Below are positions 29,892-38,220 of a stretch of DNA of 64,000 bases, piece after piece; positions within the stretch are counted from its first letter, which is position 1; every line of letters starts with the position of its first letter. The translations under genes and the position numbers were made by a program. The notes below the pieces were generated by a model. It saw only the letters and a program-made list of their open reading frames with translations, ran no database searches and was not told the origin of the DNA. This stretch comes from Rhodospirillales bacterium 24-66-33 (GTDB lineage Bacteria > Pseudomonadota > Alphaproteobacteria > Reyranellales > Reyranellaceae). The stretch covers positions 124,001 through 188,000 of the forward strand of contig NCHQ01000006.1 in the NCBI GenBank assembly GCA_002281855.1. Reading direction: 5' to 3'.

Positions 29892-30911
29892 TCAGCCGAA
29901 CGCCTTCCGCGCCAGCGCCGCGCCCTCGGAGAGCGCGCGCAGCTTGCCGTAGGCGACGCCGAGCGTCATCGGGGCCATGCCGCAGTTGGTGCAGGCCTGG
30001 ATGCGCTCGGGATCGACGAACTCGGTCGCGAGCTTCAGGGTCGCGGCCACTTCCTCCGGAGTCTCGATCTTGTCGGAGGCGACGTTGATGGCGCCGACCA
30101 GCACGGTCTTGGTCTTCAGGAGCTTCATCAGCTCGGGCGGCACGTGGCTGTCGCGGACTTCGAGCGAGACCTGCTGGATCGAGCTGCGGTCGAGCGCCGG
30201 GAAGGTCTGCTCGTACTGACGCCAGCTCTCGCCCAGCGTCTCCTTCCACTTGTTGTTGGCCTCGATGCCGTAGCCGTAGCAGATGTGGACGGCGGTGGTG
30301 CACTTCAGCCCCTCGGCCGCCTTCTCCAGCGCCGGCACGCCCCAGTCCACCGTCTCGTTGAGGTAGACGTTGAAGGCGGGCTCGTCGAACTGCACGATGT
30401 CGACGCCCAGGCGCTCGAGATCCTTCGCTTCCTGGTTCAGCAGTTCGGCGAAGGCGAAGGCCATCTTCACCCTGTCGCCGTAGTAGCCGTCGGCCAGCGT
30501 GTCGATCAGCGTCATCGGGCCGGGCAGGGTGAACTTGAGCTTGCGCGAGGTCGCGGCGCGGGCGATGCGCGCCTCGCGCTCGTGCACGAACTTGCGGCGC
30601 TTCAGCGCCGAGGTGACGGTCGGGCAATCGGCGTCGTAGCGGTTGTTGCGGATGCCCATGCGGACCTTCTTGCCGAAGTCGACGCCGTCGACCTCGGCCA
30701 GGAAGCCATGCACGAAATGCTGCCGCGCCTGCTCGCCGTCGCTCACGATGTCGAGACCGGCCTCTTCCTGGCGCCGAATGGCGAGGAAGGTGGCATCGTC
30801 CTTGGCCTCGAACAGCGGCTCTCCGGACAGCGTCCACGGCGCCCACAGGACGTTGGGCGTGGCCAGCCAGGCCGGCTTGGGCAGGCTGCCCGCGAGCGTC
30901 GTCTCGAACAT
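29892..30911 (-). CDS. Cobalamin-independent methionine synthase, catalytic domain only (MetE C-terminal-like)
   Basis: 339 residues; AGGAGG lies two bases before an ATG at 30914 and five before the one at 30911, so I chose 30911. It matches only the C-terminal (catalytic) half of MetE: 'TLAGSLPKPAWL', 'DGEQARQHFVHGFLAEVDG', 'KFTLPGPMTLIDTLADGYYG', 'DIVQFDEPAFNVYL'. Zinc ligands fit His and Cys in 'VHICYGYG' and the Cys in 'CTNCGMAPM'. Full MetE is about 750 residues, so the N-terminal half is absent by design and not by truncation, since start and stop are clean. Single-domain forms are known and may use a different methyl donor. It sits just upstream of hemY on the same strand. Confidence 0.85.
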   Translation of the reverse strand: MFETTLAGSLPKPAWLATPNVLWAPWTLSGEPLFEAKDDATFLAIRRQEEAGLDIVSDGEQARQHFVHGFLAEVDGVDFGKKVRMGIRNNRYDADCPTVTSALKRRKFVHEREARIARAATSRKLKFTLPGPMTLIDTLADGYYGDRVKMAFAFAELLNQEAKDLERLGVDIVQFDEPAFNVYLNETVDWGVPALEKAAEGLKCTTAVHICYGYGIEANNKWKETLGESWRQYEQTFPALDRSSIQQVSLEVRDSHVPPELMKLLKTKTVLVGAINVASDKIETPEEVAATLKLATEFVDPERIQACTNCGMAPMTLGVAYGKLRALSEGAALARKAFG

Positions 30912-30932
30912 CATTTCCTCCTTCGGTCGCTT

Positions 30933-30990
30933 TCCCCCTCCGGCCCTTCGGGCCACCTCCCCCGTCTTACGGGGGAGGAAGGGAGGGGGA
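30933..30990. repeat. Nested hairpin repeat overlapping the hemY stop
   Basis: Outer arms TCCCCCTCC (30933-30941) and GGAGGGGGA (30982-30990) enclose two inner stems, GGCCC-TTC-GGGCC (30942-30954) and CCTCCCCCGT-CTT-ACGGGGGAGG (30956-30978). The hemY stop (30967-30969) falls in the loop of the second inner stem, so the last six or so hemY codons (PSLPPP) come from the repeat. Confidence 0.75.
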
Positions 30991-32340
30991 GAGCTGCATC
31001 GTGGTCTTGTTTACGGCTGTATCATCGGGCGGCAGGATCTGTCCGTAGGTACCGGGGGCCCGCCATTGCAGCGTACCGAAGGCACCACAGCTCTCGCAGA
31101 CCGGCCGCCAGCCTTCGTGATGGGCGCCACACGCGTTGCAGCGCCAGGCGCGATCGGCCGGCGCATCGGCGGCGCGGCTGAGCCAGGCGCGCACCTTGTC
31201 CGGCCCGGTCTGCTCGCGCTCCTCGACCTCGGCCATGAGGCGGCAGACGCGGGTCGACGGATTGCTGCCGGCGGCGCTGTCGAGATGGCGCCGCGCCTCG
31301 CCCCACAGGCCGGCATCGAGCGAGGCCTGGGCCAGTGCCAGATGGCTCTCGATGTCGGACGGGTTCAGGCCGGCCAGGCGGCGCACGACGCCGACCCGCT
31401 TCAGCGCCTCGGTTTCGCCCGACGCATCGAGATAGAGCGACGCAAGATCGGGATGCGGCGCCAGCGCCCAGCCGCGCTCGATCGTCTTCATCGCCTTCTT
31501 CGGGTCGCCCGCCGTGAGCTGCAGCTCGGCCAGGCGCCGCGTCACGGCGATGCGTTCCGGCGCCAGCGCAAACGCATCGCGGGCGAGCGCCAGCGCGTCG
31601 CTGGGCCGGCCTTCGCGCTCGGCCTCGCGGCTGCGCTCGACCTCCAGCAGCGCCTTCAGGGTGCGGCCCTTGTCGGCCGTGACGACCTTGCGCCGGATGC
31701 CGGTCTCCAGCGTCTCCTGGGCAGCCCGCCACTGGCCGACCTGGGCCTGCATGTCGAACAGGGAATGCACGACCCACGGCGTCTGCGGCCGCAGCCGGAA
31801 GGCGCGTTCGGCATGGGCCAGCGCCTGGGCCTGGTCGCCGTCGCGCAGCGACTGGCCGATCAGGCCGCGCAGCCCGAGGAACGCCATCTGCTCGTCGTCG
31901 AGCATGGCCGTGAAGGCGCGCCGCGCGCCGTCGCGGTCGCCGTTGAGCTGGGCCGCCTGTGCCGAGAGAAGGAGGGTGAGCGCCGGTTCGGACAGAAGCT
32001 GCTCGGCCTTGCGCGCATGCTTTTGCGCTTCCACGCCGTCGCCCGCGGCAACGGCGGCGAGTCCCTGTGTCAGTTCGCGATAGCCGCGACGGCGCCGGCT
32101 CTCGCCCCAGCCTTCGAGCATCGCGCCGGGGGCGCCGACGATCCAGCGGTAGAGAAGCCATCCGCCGACGCTGACCAGGATCAGCACCAGCACGGAGATC
32201 ATCAACACGCCGACGCTGGTATCGAGTCGCCAGCCGCGGAACTCGGCGGTGACGGAGCCCGGCCGTTCGGCCAGCCATACCGCCCCCAGCATCGCGACGA
32301 TGGCGAAGACGAACCAGAGGATGGTGCGCAGGATCGTCAT
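30967..32340 (-). CDS. hemY: HemY-like heme biosynthesis/TPR protein
   Basis: 457 residues. Two N-terminal TM segments ('TILWFVFAIVAMLGAVWLA'-type and 'GVLMISVLVLILVSVGGWLL') are followed by the HemY N-terminal block and TPR-like repeats over about residues 90-370. The C-terminus has a zinc-ribbon-like pair of CxxC motifs ('WRCNACGAHHEGWRPVCESC'), as in other alphaproteobacterial HemY. This protein is distinct from the protoporphyrinogen oxidase also called HemY in Bacillus; its exact role near heme synthesis is unsettled. It is 8 bp downstream of the hemD-mitofilin gene in the same operon. Its last codons lie in a hairpin repeat. Confidence 0.88.
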   Translation of the reverse strand: MTILRTILWFVFAIVAMLGAVWLAERPGSVTAEFRGWRLDTSVGVLMISVLVLILVSVGGWLLYRWIVGAPGAMLEGWGESRRRRGYRELTQGLAAVAAGDGVEAQKHARKAEQLLSEPALTLLLSAQAAQLNGDRDGARRAFTAMLDDEQMAFLGLRGLIGQSLRDGDQAQALAHAERAFRLRPQTPWVVHSLFDMQAQVGQWRAAQETLETGIRRKVVTADKGRTLKALLEVERSREAEREGRPSDALALARDAFALAPERIAVTRRLAELQLTAGDPKKAMKTIERGWALAPHPDLASLYLDASGETEALKRVGVVRRLAGLNPSDIESHLALAQASLDAGLWGEARRHLDSAAGSNPSTRVCRLMAEVEEREQTGPDKVRAWLSRAADAPADRAWRCNACGAHHEGWRPVCESCGAFGTLQWRAPGTYGQILPPDDTAVNKTTMQLSPSLPPP

Positions 32341-32348
32341 GGCGCGAC

Positions 32349-34343
32349 CTACCGGGCCGAGCCGAGGAGGGTGACCGCCTGCGAGGAGATCTGGTCGGCC
32401 GCCTGCTTGGCGGCGAGGTTCGCTTCGGCACGCGACAGCCAGCCGGCGGTGGCCCGCGCCGTCTGCGGCGGCAGCGTCTTCACCAGCGCGACCCCCTTGG
32501 CGAGGTCGCCGGCTTCGAGGGCGGCTTCCGCCCGCGCGAGCTTCGCTTCCGTGCCGTCACCTTCGACGTCGTTGCCGACCCGGCGCAGGGAAACCAGCCC
32601 CCGCACCTTGCCGAGCAGCCGTTCGCCGAACGAATCGTCGGCGAGATCGTCGGCCAGCGCCGCCTTGGCGACCGCCGGGAACTCCGCCACCAAGGCGGCG
32701 CGCGCGGCGACACCGTTCTGGGCATAGGCCTGCAGTGCAGTGGCGCTCTCGGCCAACTTGGCGTCGCCCTGGGCCAGCGGCGCCAGCAAAGCGAGATCGG
32801 TGGCAAAGGGGAGGCCGGATTCGACGGCCGCGCTCAGCCGTGCCGCGATGCCGATGAGGGCGGAGGCCCGCGCGGCACTCATCGCCTTCTGTTCGCCGGC
32901 ATTGCGGGCGTTCGATTCGCCGCGTGCCTTGTCGACGGCCTCGGCCAGCAGCTTGGTCTGGTCGCGCTGCACGGCGATCGTCTGGTCCATCGTCTGCACG
33001 GTGTTGCGCATGGTCGCGAGCTCGAGCCGCAGGGTGGCGAGCTCCTTTTCCTGCTCCGGGCTGGGGGCCGCCGGTACCGGTGCGGGGGCCGGGGTCGCGG
33101 CCTCGGGCGTTGCGGCGCGGCCTTCCAGCGCCTCGATCTTGCCGCGCAGTTCGGCAATCGCCGGATCGGGGCCGCCGCTGCCGGGACTGGCCGGCCGTTC
33201 GGCGGCGGCGGCCGAGGCCGCGCGCACACGCTTTTCCAGATCGTCGAGGCGTGCCGAGATTTCTCGCTTGGCGGCCTCCACGGAGGCGCTGGCGACGGCG
33301 GCCGCATCCTGGCGAACCTGCTGCAGGTCGAGAGCGGGCGCCGGCGTCGCGGAAGCCGCCGCCTGGCCCTGCCACAGGGCGCGGATATCGGCCGGCCAAT
33401 AGGGCAGGCTGATCAGCGCGCCGGCCAGCACCAGGCAGGAGGCGACCAGGCCGGTGATGAAAGCACCGACCACGCCGATGCCGCGGCGGACCTCGACCGG
33501 CCGGGATGTCACGGAAGCGGCCGGCGGCGCAGCCGACTCGGGGGAAGAAGGTGTGTCGCTCATGATGCTCGGTCCTTCTACGGCCGCCTCGACGGCGGCC
33601 TGGGGGGCGCCCGCACTGACTTCAGCGGGCAGCCGGTCGATTTCGTCCAGGACGGACTGGCGGGTGGGATGCGCTGCCGCCACCGTCGCCTTGAACGGCA
33701 GGGCACTCAAGGGCTCGAGCGCCGCCGGGCTGATGGCGATGGCGGTGACATTGGACAGCGCCGCGGAAAGCCCGGCCTCCTTCACCAGCCGGGCGAACAG
33801 ATCCGAGGCGCGCGGTGAAAAGAACATCGCGGCGTCGAGCGCGCGCGCCTCGAGGGCGGCGCGCGCCGAGTCCGGCAGGGCGGTCTCCTCACGGGCATCG
33901 TAGAGGGAAACGCGCCGCACCTCGAACCCGTCTAGAGCCAGGGCGGCCGCGAAATCCTGGGCAATGTCGACGCCTGATACGTGCAGAAGAGGCCCGGCCT
34001 TGGGGTCGAGGCGCTTGCGTGCGAGATCCGCCAGCGCCCGGCCATCGCCCGCCGCGGACGCGACCGAGACGAAGCCCAGCCCTTCCGCCGTCGAGGCGGT
34101 GGTGTCGCCGACCGCCAGGATGGGCTTGCCGCGCTGTTCGCTGGCTTCGGCCAGGGCGCGCGCGCCGTTGGCGCTGCTCAGCAGGATGGCCTGGCACTCG
34201 GAGAGATCCGTGGCGAAGGCCGCCGGCGGATGCAGAATCTCGAGACGGAACAAGGGCGCGATGACGGGGACATGGCCGCGCTCGGCCAGCGCCGTCGCCA
34301 GCGTGGTCGCCTCGCGTTCCGGCCGGGTGATCAGCACGCGCAT
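32349..34343 (-). CDS. hemD: Uroporphyrinogen-III synthase fused to a mitofilin/HemX-like membrane protein
   Basis: 664 residues in one uninterrupted frame from 'MRVLITRPEREATTLATALA' (ATG at 34343). Residues 1 to about 240 are a HemD domain ('SSANGARALAEAS', 'LLHVSGVDIAQDFAAAL', 'AAMFFSPRASDLFARL', 'AHPTRQSVLDEID'), which closes hydroxymethylbilane to uroporphyrinogen III. Then comes a linker, one TM at about 290-315 ('GVVGAFITGLVASCLVLAG'), a coiled coil and a mitofilin-like C-terminal domain. In relatives these are usually two genes. An internal ATG at 33563 (residue 261, 'MSDTPSSPES') has GAAGGA upstream and could give a separate short product. hemC is not adjacent. Confidence 0.85.
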   Translation of the reverse strand: MRVLITRPEREATTLATALAERGHVPVIAPLFRLEILHPPAAFATDLSECQAILLSSANGARALAEASEQRGKPILAVGDTTASTAEGLGFVSVASAAGDGRALADLARKRLDPKAGPLLHVSGVDIAQDFAAALALDGFEVRRVSLYDAREETALPDSARAALEARALDAAMFFSPRASDLFARLVKEAGLSAALSNVTAIAISPAALEPLSALPFKATVAAAHPTRQSVLDEIDRLPAEVSAGAPQAAVEAAVEGPSIMSDTPSSPESAAPPAASVTSRPVEVRRGIGVVGAFITGLVASCLVLAGALISLPYWPADIRALWQGQAAASATPAPALDLQQVRQDAAAVASASVEAAKREISARLDDLEKRVRAASAAAAERPASPGSGGPDPAIAELRGKIEALEGRAATPEAATPAPAPVPAAPSPEQEKELATLRLELATMRNTVQTMDQTIAVQRDQTKLLAEAVDKARGESNARNAGEQKAMSAARASALIGIAARLSAAVESGLPFATDLALLAPLAQGDAKLAESATALQAYAQNGVAARAALVAEFPAVAKAALADDLADDSFGERLLGKVRGLVSLRRVGNDVEGDGTEAKLARAEAALEAGDLAKGVALVKTLPPQTARATAGWLSRAEANLAAKQAADQISSQAVTLLGSAR

Positions 34344-34389
34344 GACGCTTCCGTAGCCGGGGCGTCCGGCCGACGCAACGTCAGAGAAA

Positions 34390-34851
34390 TTAAAGAAGCA
34401 CGACGCCTTCGAGTGCCAGCAGCTGGCGCTTGGTCGGCAGGCCCTGGCCGCCCGAGAAGCCGCCTTCCTTGCCGCCGCTGCCCAGAACCCTGTGGCAGGG
34501 TACGATGATGGGGATGGGATTGCGGCCGCAGGCCATGCCGACGGCACGGGGGCCTGACCCCAGGGCCATCGCCATGCCACCATAGGTCGCGGTCCCGCCG
34601 AAGGGAATTTCACACATCATGTTCCAGACGCTCTTCTGGAAGTCGGTTCCGCGGGCCGCGAGCGGCAGGTCGAAGCGCGTGCGTTTGCGGGCGAAATACT
34701 GCTCGAGCTGGCGCACGGCCTCTTCGAGCACCGGGGTCGTCGACGTGTCGCCTGCGCTTCCGCCGTTGGACCAGCGCACCGAGGTCACGGCGTCGTGATC
34801 CGCCTCGACGGCCAATCGGCCGACCGGGCTGTCGACGTAACGAATGGACAT
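34390..34851 (-). CDS. ogt: Methylated-DNA--protein-cysteine methyltransferase
   Basis: 153 residues from the ATG at 34851. It removes methyl groups from O6-alkylguanine onto its own cysteine. The active site is 'IIVPCHRVLGSGG' (PCHR), with 'GTATYGGMAMALGSGPRAVG' as the DNA-binding wing/helix and 'FQKSVWNMMCEIPFG' before it. There is no N-terminal Ada-type zinc domain, so it is the stand-alone Ogt/AGT form. It lies 46 bp upstream of hemD on the same strand but in a different function, and it diverges from the Tat hydrolase at 34914. Confidence 0.93.
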   Translation of the reverse strand: MSIRYVDSPVGRLAVEADHDAVTSVRWSNGGSAGDTSTTPVLEEAVRQLEQYFARKRTRFDLPLAARGTDFQKSVWNMMCEIPFGGTATYGGMAMALGSGPRAVGMACGRNPIPIIVPCHRVLGSGGKEGGFSGGQGLPTKRQLLALEGVVLL

Positions 34852-34913
34852 GTGGCAAGCGTAGCGCCGGCGCCCGCCATTTGCCAACATGGGGACGATT
34901 GTCAGGGGGAGTG

Positions 34914-36314
34914 ATGAGCAAGGGGCTGAGGTCCTCGAAGAAAGGCCCGACCCGCCGCGCACTGCTCGGCGGCGCTGCCGTGCTGGCGCCGACGCTTGCC
35001 CTTTCCGGTAAGGCGTTCGGCCAGCCGGTGCCGCGCCGCCCGCAGCCCGAGGTCGGGCCACCGCCGGTCGTGTTCGTGCACGGCAACGGCGATTCCAGCG
35101 CGCTCTGGATCAACAATCTGTGGCGTTTCGAAGCCAACGGCTACAAGCGCAACCAGCTCTTCGCCATCGACTTCGTCTACCCCAACGCGCGCACCGACGA
35201 TGCGAAGCCGCAGCCGTTGCGGTCCTCGGCCGAGGACCAGATGAAGGAACTGTCGGGCTTCGTACTCCAGGTCCTGAAGGCCACGCGCCGCCGCAAGGTC
35301 GCCCTGGTCGGCTCCTCGCGCGGCGGCAATGCCATCCGCTCGATGTTGAAGAATGGCGGTGCCAACATGGTGAGCCACGCCGTTCTGTGTGGCACGCCGA
35401 ACAAGGGCATCGTGATCTCGGAACAGTTGCTGATCGGCAGCGAGTTCAACGGCGCCTTCCCGTTGCTCAAGGGCCTGAACGACGGTCCCGACGACCTGAT
35501 CCCCGGGGTCGACATGATGGCCATCCGGTCGGACAGGAACGACAAGTATTCCCAGCCGGACGGCCGTTTCGTCGGCGCGCCCGGCAAGCCGACCGGCGTC
35601 GGTTACGACGCCTCGGAGCTGCGGGGCGCGCGCAACGTGATCCTGGACGGGCTGGACCATCGCGAGGTCGCGTTCCACAAGCTGGCCTTTGCCGCGATGT
35701 TCGAGCACATCACCGGCAAGCCGCCGGGCAGCATGTTCATCGCCCAGGAGCCGCTGCCGATCCTGAACGGCAAGGTGACCGGCTTCAGCGAAGGCACCTA
35801 CACCAACATTCCCGTGGCCGGCGCGGAAGTGGAGATCTTCGAGGTCGACGCAAAGACGGGCGAACGCAAGAGCGCGGTGGCGCTGCTGCGCAAGACCACC
35901 GGCGAGGACGGCGTCTGGGGACCCTTCGTCGGCCGCTCCGATTCCTATTACGAGTTCGTGCTGCGGATCGCGGGCCTGCCGACGACGCACACCTACCGCT
36001 CGCCGTTCCTGCGGTCGAGCGACGTGGTGCACCTGCGGCCGCAGCCCTTCGGCAAGGCCGACGAGGGCGCCGGGGCGGTCACCCTCATGAGCCGGCCGCG
36101 CGGCTATTTTGGCGTCGGTCGCGACAAGTTCTCGCTGGACGGCAAGGTGCCGCCCGGCATCAACGACGGTGTGCCGGGCATTTCCACCGGGCGGCTGGCC
36201 TTCGACGCGGCGCCGCCGCGGACGGTGACGGCCGTGTTCAACAACGAAAGCATTCCCACGCGTACCTGGCCCGCCAGGGACGGCCACATCGTGGTGGCGG
36301 AGTTCCTGAACTAG
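34914..36314 (+). CDS. Tat-exported alpha/beta hydrolase (lipase/PHB-depolymerase-like) with C-terminal beta domain
   Basis: 466 residues from the ATG at 34914 (GGGGGA upstream). A twin-arginine-type signal is at the start: 'KKGPTRRALLGGAAVLAP', then a cleavage-like 'GKAFGQP'. The hydrolase domain has the oxyanion region 'VVFVHGNGDSSALWI', nucleophile elbow 'VALVGSSRGGNAIRSM' (G-x-S-x-G) and a probable His in 'DGLDHREVAFHK'. From about residue 290 a beta-rich segment ('GKVTGFSEGTYTNIPVAGAEV') resembles carboxypeptidase-regulatory/CNA-B-like modules. The combination is seen in secreted lipases and polyester depolymerases. Substrate (lipid or polyhydroxyalkanoate) is inferred only. Confidence 0.75.
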   Translation: MSKGLRSSKKGPTRRALLGGAAVLAPTLALSGKAFGQPVPRRPQPEVGPPPVVFVHGNGDSSALWINNLWRFEANGYKRNQLFAIDFVYPNARTDDAKPQPLRSSAEDQMKELSGFVLQVLKATRRRKVALVGSSRGGNAIRSMLKNGGANMVSHAVLCGTPNKGIVISEQLLIGSEFNGAFPLLKGLNDGPDDLIPGVDMMAIRSDRNDKYSQPDGRFVGAPGKPTGVGYDASELRGARNVILDGLDHREVAFHKLAFAAMFEHITGKPPGSMFIAQEPLPILNGKVTGFSEGTYTNIPVAGAEVEIFEVDAKTGERKSAVALLRKTTGEDGVWGPFVGRSDSYYEFVLRIAGLPTTHTYRSPFLRSSDVVHLRPQPFGKADEGAGAVTLMSRPRGYFGVGRDKFSLDGKVPPGINDGVPGISTGRLAFDAAPPRTVTAVFNNESIPTRTWPARDGHIVVAEFLN

Positions 36315-36349
36315 CTCTTCGGGTTCGAAGTACGTCGAACCAAACAAGA

Positions 36350-36391
36350 CCTCATGCTGAGGAGGCTGCGCAGCAGCCGTCTCGAAGCATG
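36350..36391. repeat. Hairpin repeat, family 2 (first of a pair)
   Basis: Same core as 11947-11991 but in the opposite orientation (CTGAGGAGGCTGC then GCAGCCGTCTCGAAG, inner stem GGCTGC/GCAGCC). It lies between the convergent ends of the hydrolase (36314) and the ATC-hydrolase-family gene (36490). Confidence 0.7.
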
Positions 36392-36413
36392 GGCACGAGC
36401 ACCATGTCTGTTG

Positions 36414-36457
36414 CCCATCCTTCGAGACGCGGCCTGCGGCCGCTCCTCAGGATGAGG
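36414..36457. repeat. Hairpin repeat, family 2 (second of a pair)
   Basis: CCCATCCTTCGAGACG then CGGCC-TG-CGGCCG-like inner stem and CTCCTCAGGATGAGG. It is oriented like the copy at 11947 and inverted relative to its partner at 36350. The pair together could form a larger cruciform. Confidence 0.7.
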
Positions 36458-36489
36458 TAGTGCTGGTGGACGCTTGAGCCAAGAAGGCT

Positions 36490-36984
36490 CTAACTTTCAT
36501 ACGTGTATTTGAAATTGCAGTGGCTGGCGCCCTGCATGATCGTCTGCGTGCGTTCGAGCTTGAGCTTGGGGTCGTAGCCCTCGCAGAAGGCGCCGTCGCG
36601 ATTGCACGACAGCAGGCCGCCGATCTCCCCGAGCCCCATCTTCCTGTAGGTTTCGGCGTAACGGCACCGCACGACATCGAACACGAAGGTCTTGTCGGTC
36701 TGCTCGCGCACCTCGATTTCCAGCGATCCGCCCTTGGTCCACAGATGCTGGATGTCCTGAAACGACTTGAGGGACGTGCCTCCCGGCACCGAGGCGGCGA
36801 ACTGGCGGGCCTGCTCGATGGCCGAGCGGCGCACCGATTCCTCGATCGTCTTCTTTGCGACCTCCTCGCCGTGGCTCGCCTTCAAGGTCTCGTAGACCTC
36901 CTTGAGGATCTCGGCCTCGATGGTGCGCTTCTCCAGCATCGAGAGGCCTTCCGGATGGGTGGCGGCGGCGGGCGACTGGCTCAT
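36490..36984 (-). CDS. L-2-amino-thiazoline-4-carboxylic acid hydrolase family protein
   Basis: 164 residues from the ATG at 36984 (GGAGACAAGCC just upstream). The C-terminal half carries the family blocks 'VVRCRYAETYRKMGLGEIGG', 'LLSCNRDGAFCEGYDP' and 'TIMQGASHCNFKY'. Three to four conserved Cys/His (RCRYA, SCNRD, ASHC) may bind metal or form the active site. In Pseudomonas, the named enzyme opens the thiazoline ring in L-cysteine synthesis from ATC; most homologues are uncharacterised and have no partner hydrolase, as here. It converges with the Tat hydrolase across paired hairpins. Confidence 0.8.
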   Translation of the reverse strand: MSQSPAAATHPEGLSMLEKRTIEAEILKEVYETLKASHGEEVAKKTIEESVRRSAIEQARQFAASVPGGTSLKSFQDIQHLWTKGGSLEIEVREQTDKTFVFDVVRCRYAETYRKMGLGEIGGLLSCNRDGAFCEGYDPKLKLERTQTIMQGASHCNFKYTYES

Positions 36985-37250
36985 GGCTTGTCTCCAGAAC
37001 AGGGAATAATCGAACCTAGCGCGTCGGCGGCATCTTGACAGGGGGGAGCCCCGATGAAATATCGGCCCCAGCATGATTTCGCCCGCCCTCCTCCGGTCGC
37101 GACGTCGCCGCTCGCAAAAGCGGTAAGAGAACGCGCGCGCGCAACAGTAACAAACGCGCCGTATCTTGAAGCCGCTGGAGAGACGAAGCGGCTTCCCTAC
37201 TTCCTTCTCCAGTCGGCCCCCTTCAAGGCCCTGCATCGAGAGAGAAGACC

Positions 37251-38210
37251 ATGACCAGCAACAAGACCAAGATTTTCATCGACGGCCAGCACGGCACCAC
37301 CGGCCTGCAGATCCTCGACCGGCTCAAGGACAGGGCCGACATCGAGCTGCTCGAGCTGCCGCCGGCCGACCGCAAGGACTTAGGGAAGCGCGCCGAGGTC
37401 GCCAAGGCCTCCGACATCACCGTGCTCTGCCTGCCCGACGCGGCGGCCAAGGAACTGGTCGCCGCCATCGGCGACTCCGACACGGTGGTGATCGACGCCT
37501 CGACCGCATATCGCGTGGCCGAGGGCTGGACCTACGGCTTCCCGGAGCTTGCCAAGGACCAGCGCAAGAAGCTGCTCGCCTCCAACCGTATCAGCAATCC
37601 GGGCTGCTATCCGACCGGCGCCATCGCGCTGCTGCGGCCGCTGGTCGATGCCGGCATCGTGCGCGCCGATTCCACGCCCGCCGTGTTCGGCGTGTCGGGC
37701 TATACCGGCGGCGGCAAGGAGCTGATCGCCGTCCATGAGCAGCCGGGCGTCGAGCCGTTCGGCCTCTACGGGCTCGAGCTCACGCACAAGCACGTGCCGG
37801 AGATGAAGAAATATTCCGGCCTCGCGCATGCGCCGCTGTTCGTGCCGTCGGTCGGCCACTATGCCCAGGGCATGCTGATCACGGTGCCGATCACGCGCGA
37901 CATCACGACGAAGCAGGTGACGGCCAAGGACGTCCACCAGGTGCTGAGCGACTACTATGCCGGCGAGACCTTCGTGCCGGTGCGGCCGCTCGCCGACCGG
38001 GCGTGGCTGGAGCGCGACCGGTTCCTGCGGGCCGACCGGCTGATCAACACCAACACGATGGAACTCGCGGTCTACGGCAACGATGCCGAGGGCAACGTGC
38101 TGGCCGTGGCCTCGCTCGACAATCTCGGCAAGGGCGCGTCGGGCGCGGCGGTGCAGTGCATCAACCTCAAGACCGGCGTCGCCGAAACCACGGGCCTCAC
38201 CGTCGGCTGA
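37251..38210 (+). CDS. argC: N-acetyl-gamma-glutamyl-phosphate reductase, type 2
   Basis: 319 residues, the short type-2 ArgC. It reduces N-acetyl-glutamyl phosphate to the semialdehyde in arginine synthesis. The NADP-binding start is 'KIFIDGQHGTTGLQILDRL', where the G-x-x-G differs from type 1; the catalytic Cys is in 'SNPGCYPTGAIALLRPL', and 'VSGYTGGGKELI' and 'HKHVPEMKKYSGL' carry further active-site residues. A 266-bp leader precedes it; that stretch has no gene and includes a small stem GCCGCT/AGCGGC near 37170. A GNAT acetyltransferase follows after 10 bp. Confidence 0.95.
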   Translation: MTSNKTKIFIDGQHGTTGLQILDRLKDRADIELLELPPADRKDLGKRAEVAKASDITVLCLPDAAAKELVAAIGDSDTVVIDASTAYRVAEGWTYGFPELAKDQRKKLLASNRISNPGCYPTGAIALLRPLVDAGIVRADSTPAVFGVSGYTGGGKELIAVHEQPGVEPFGLYGLELTHKHVPEMKKYSGLAHAPLFVPSVGHYAQGMLITVPITRDITTKQVTAKDVHQVLSDYYAGETFVPVRPLADRAWLERDRFLRADRLINTNTMELAVYGNDAEGNVLAVASLDNLGKGASGAAVQCINLKTGVAETTGLTVG

Positions 38211-38220
38211 GGCGCGTCTC

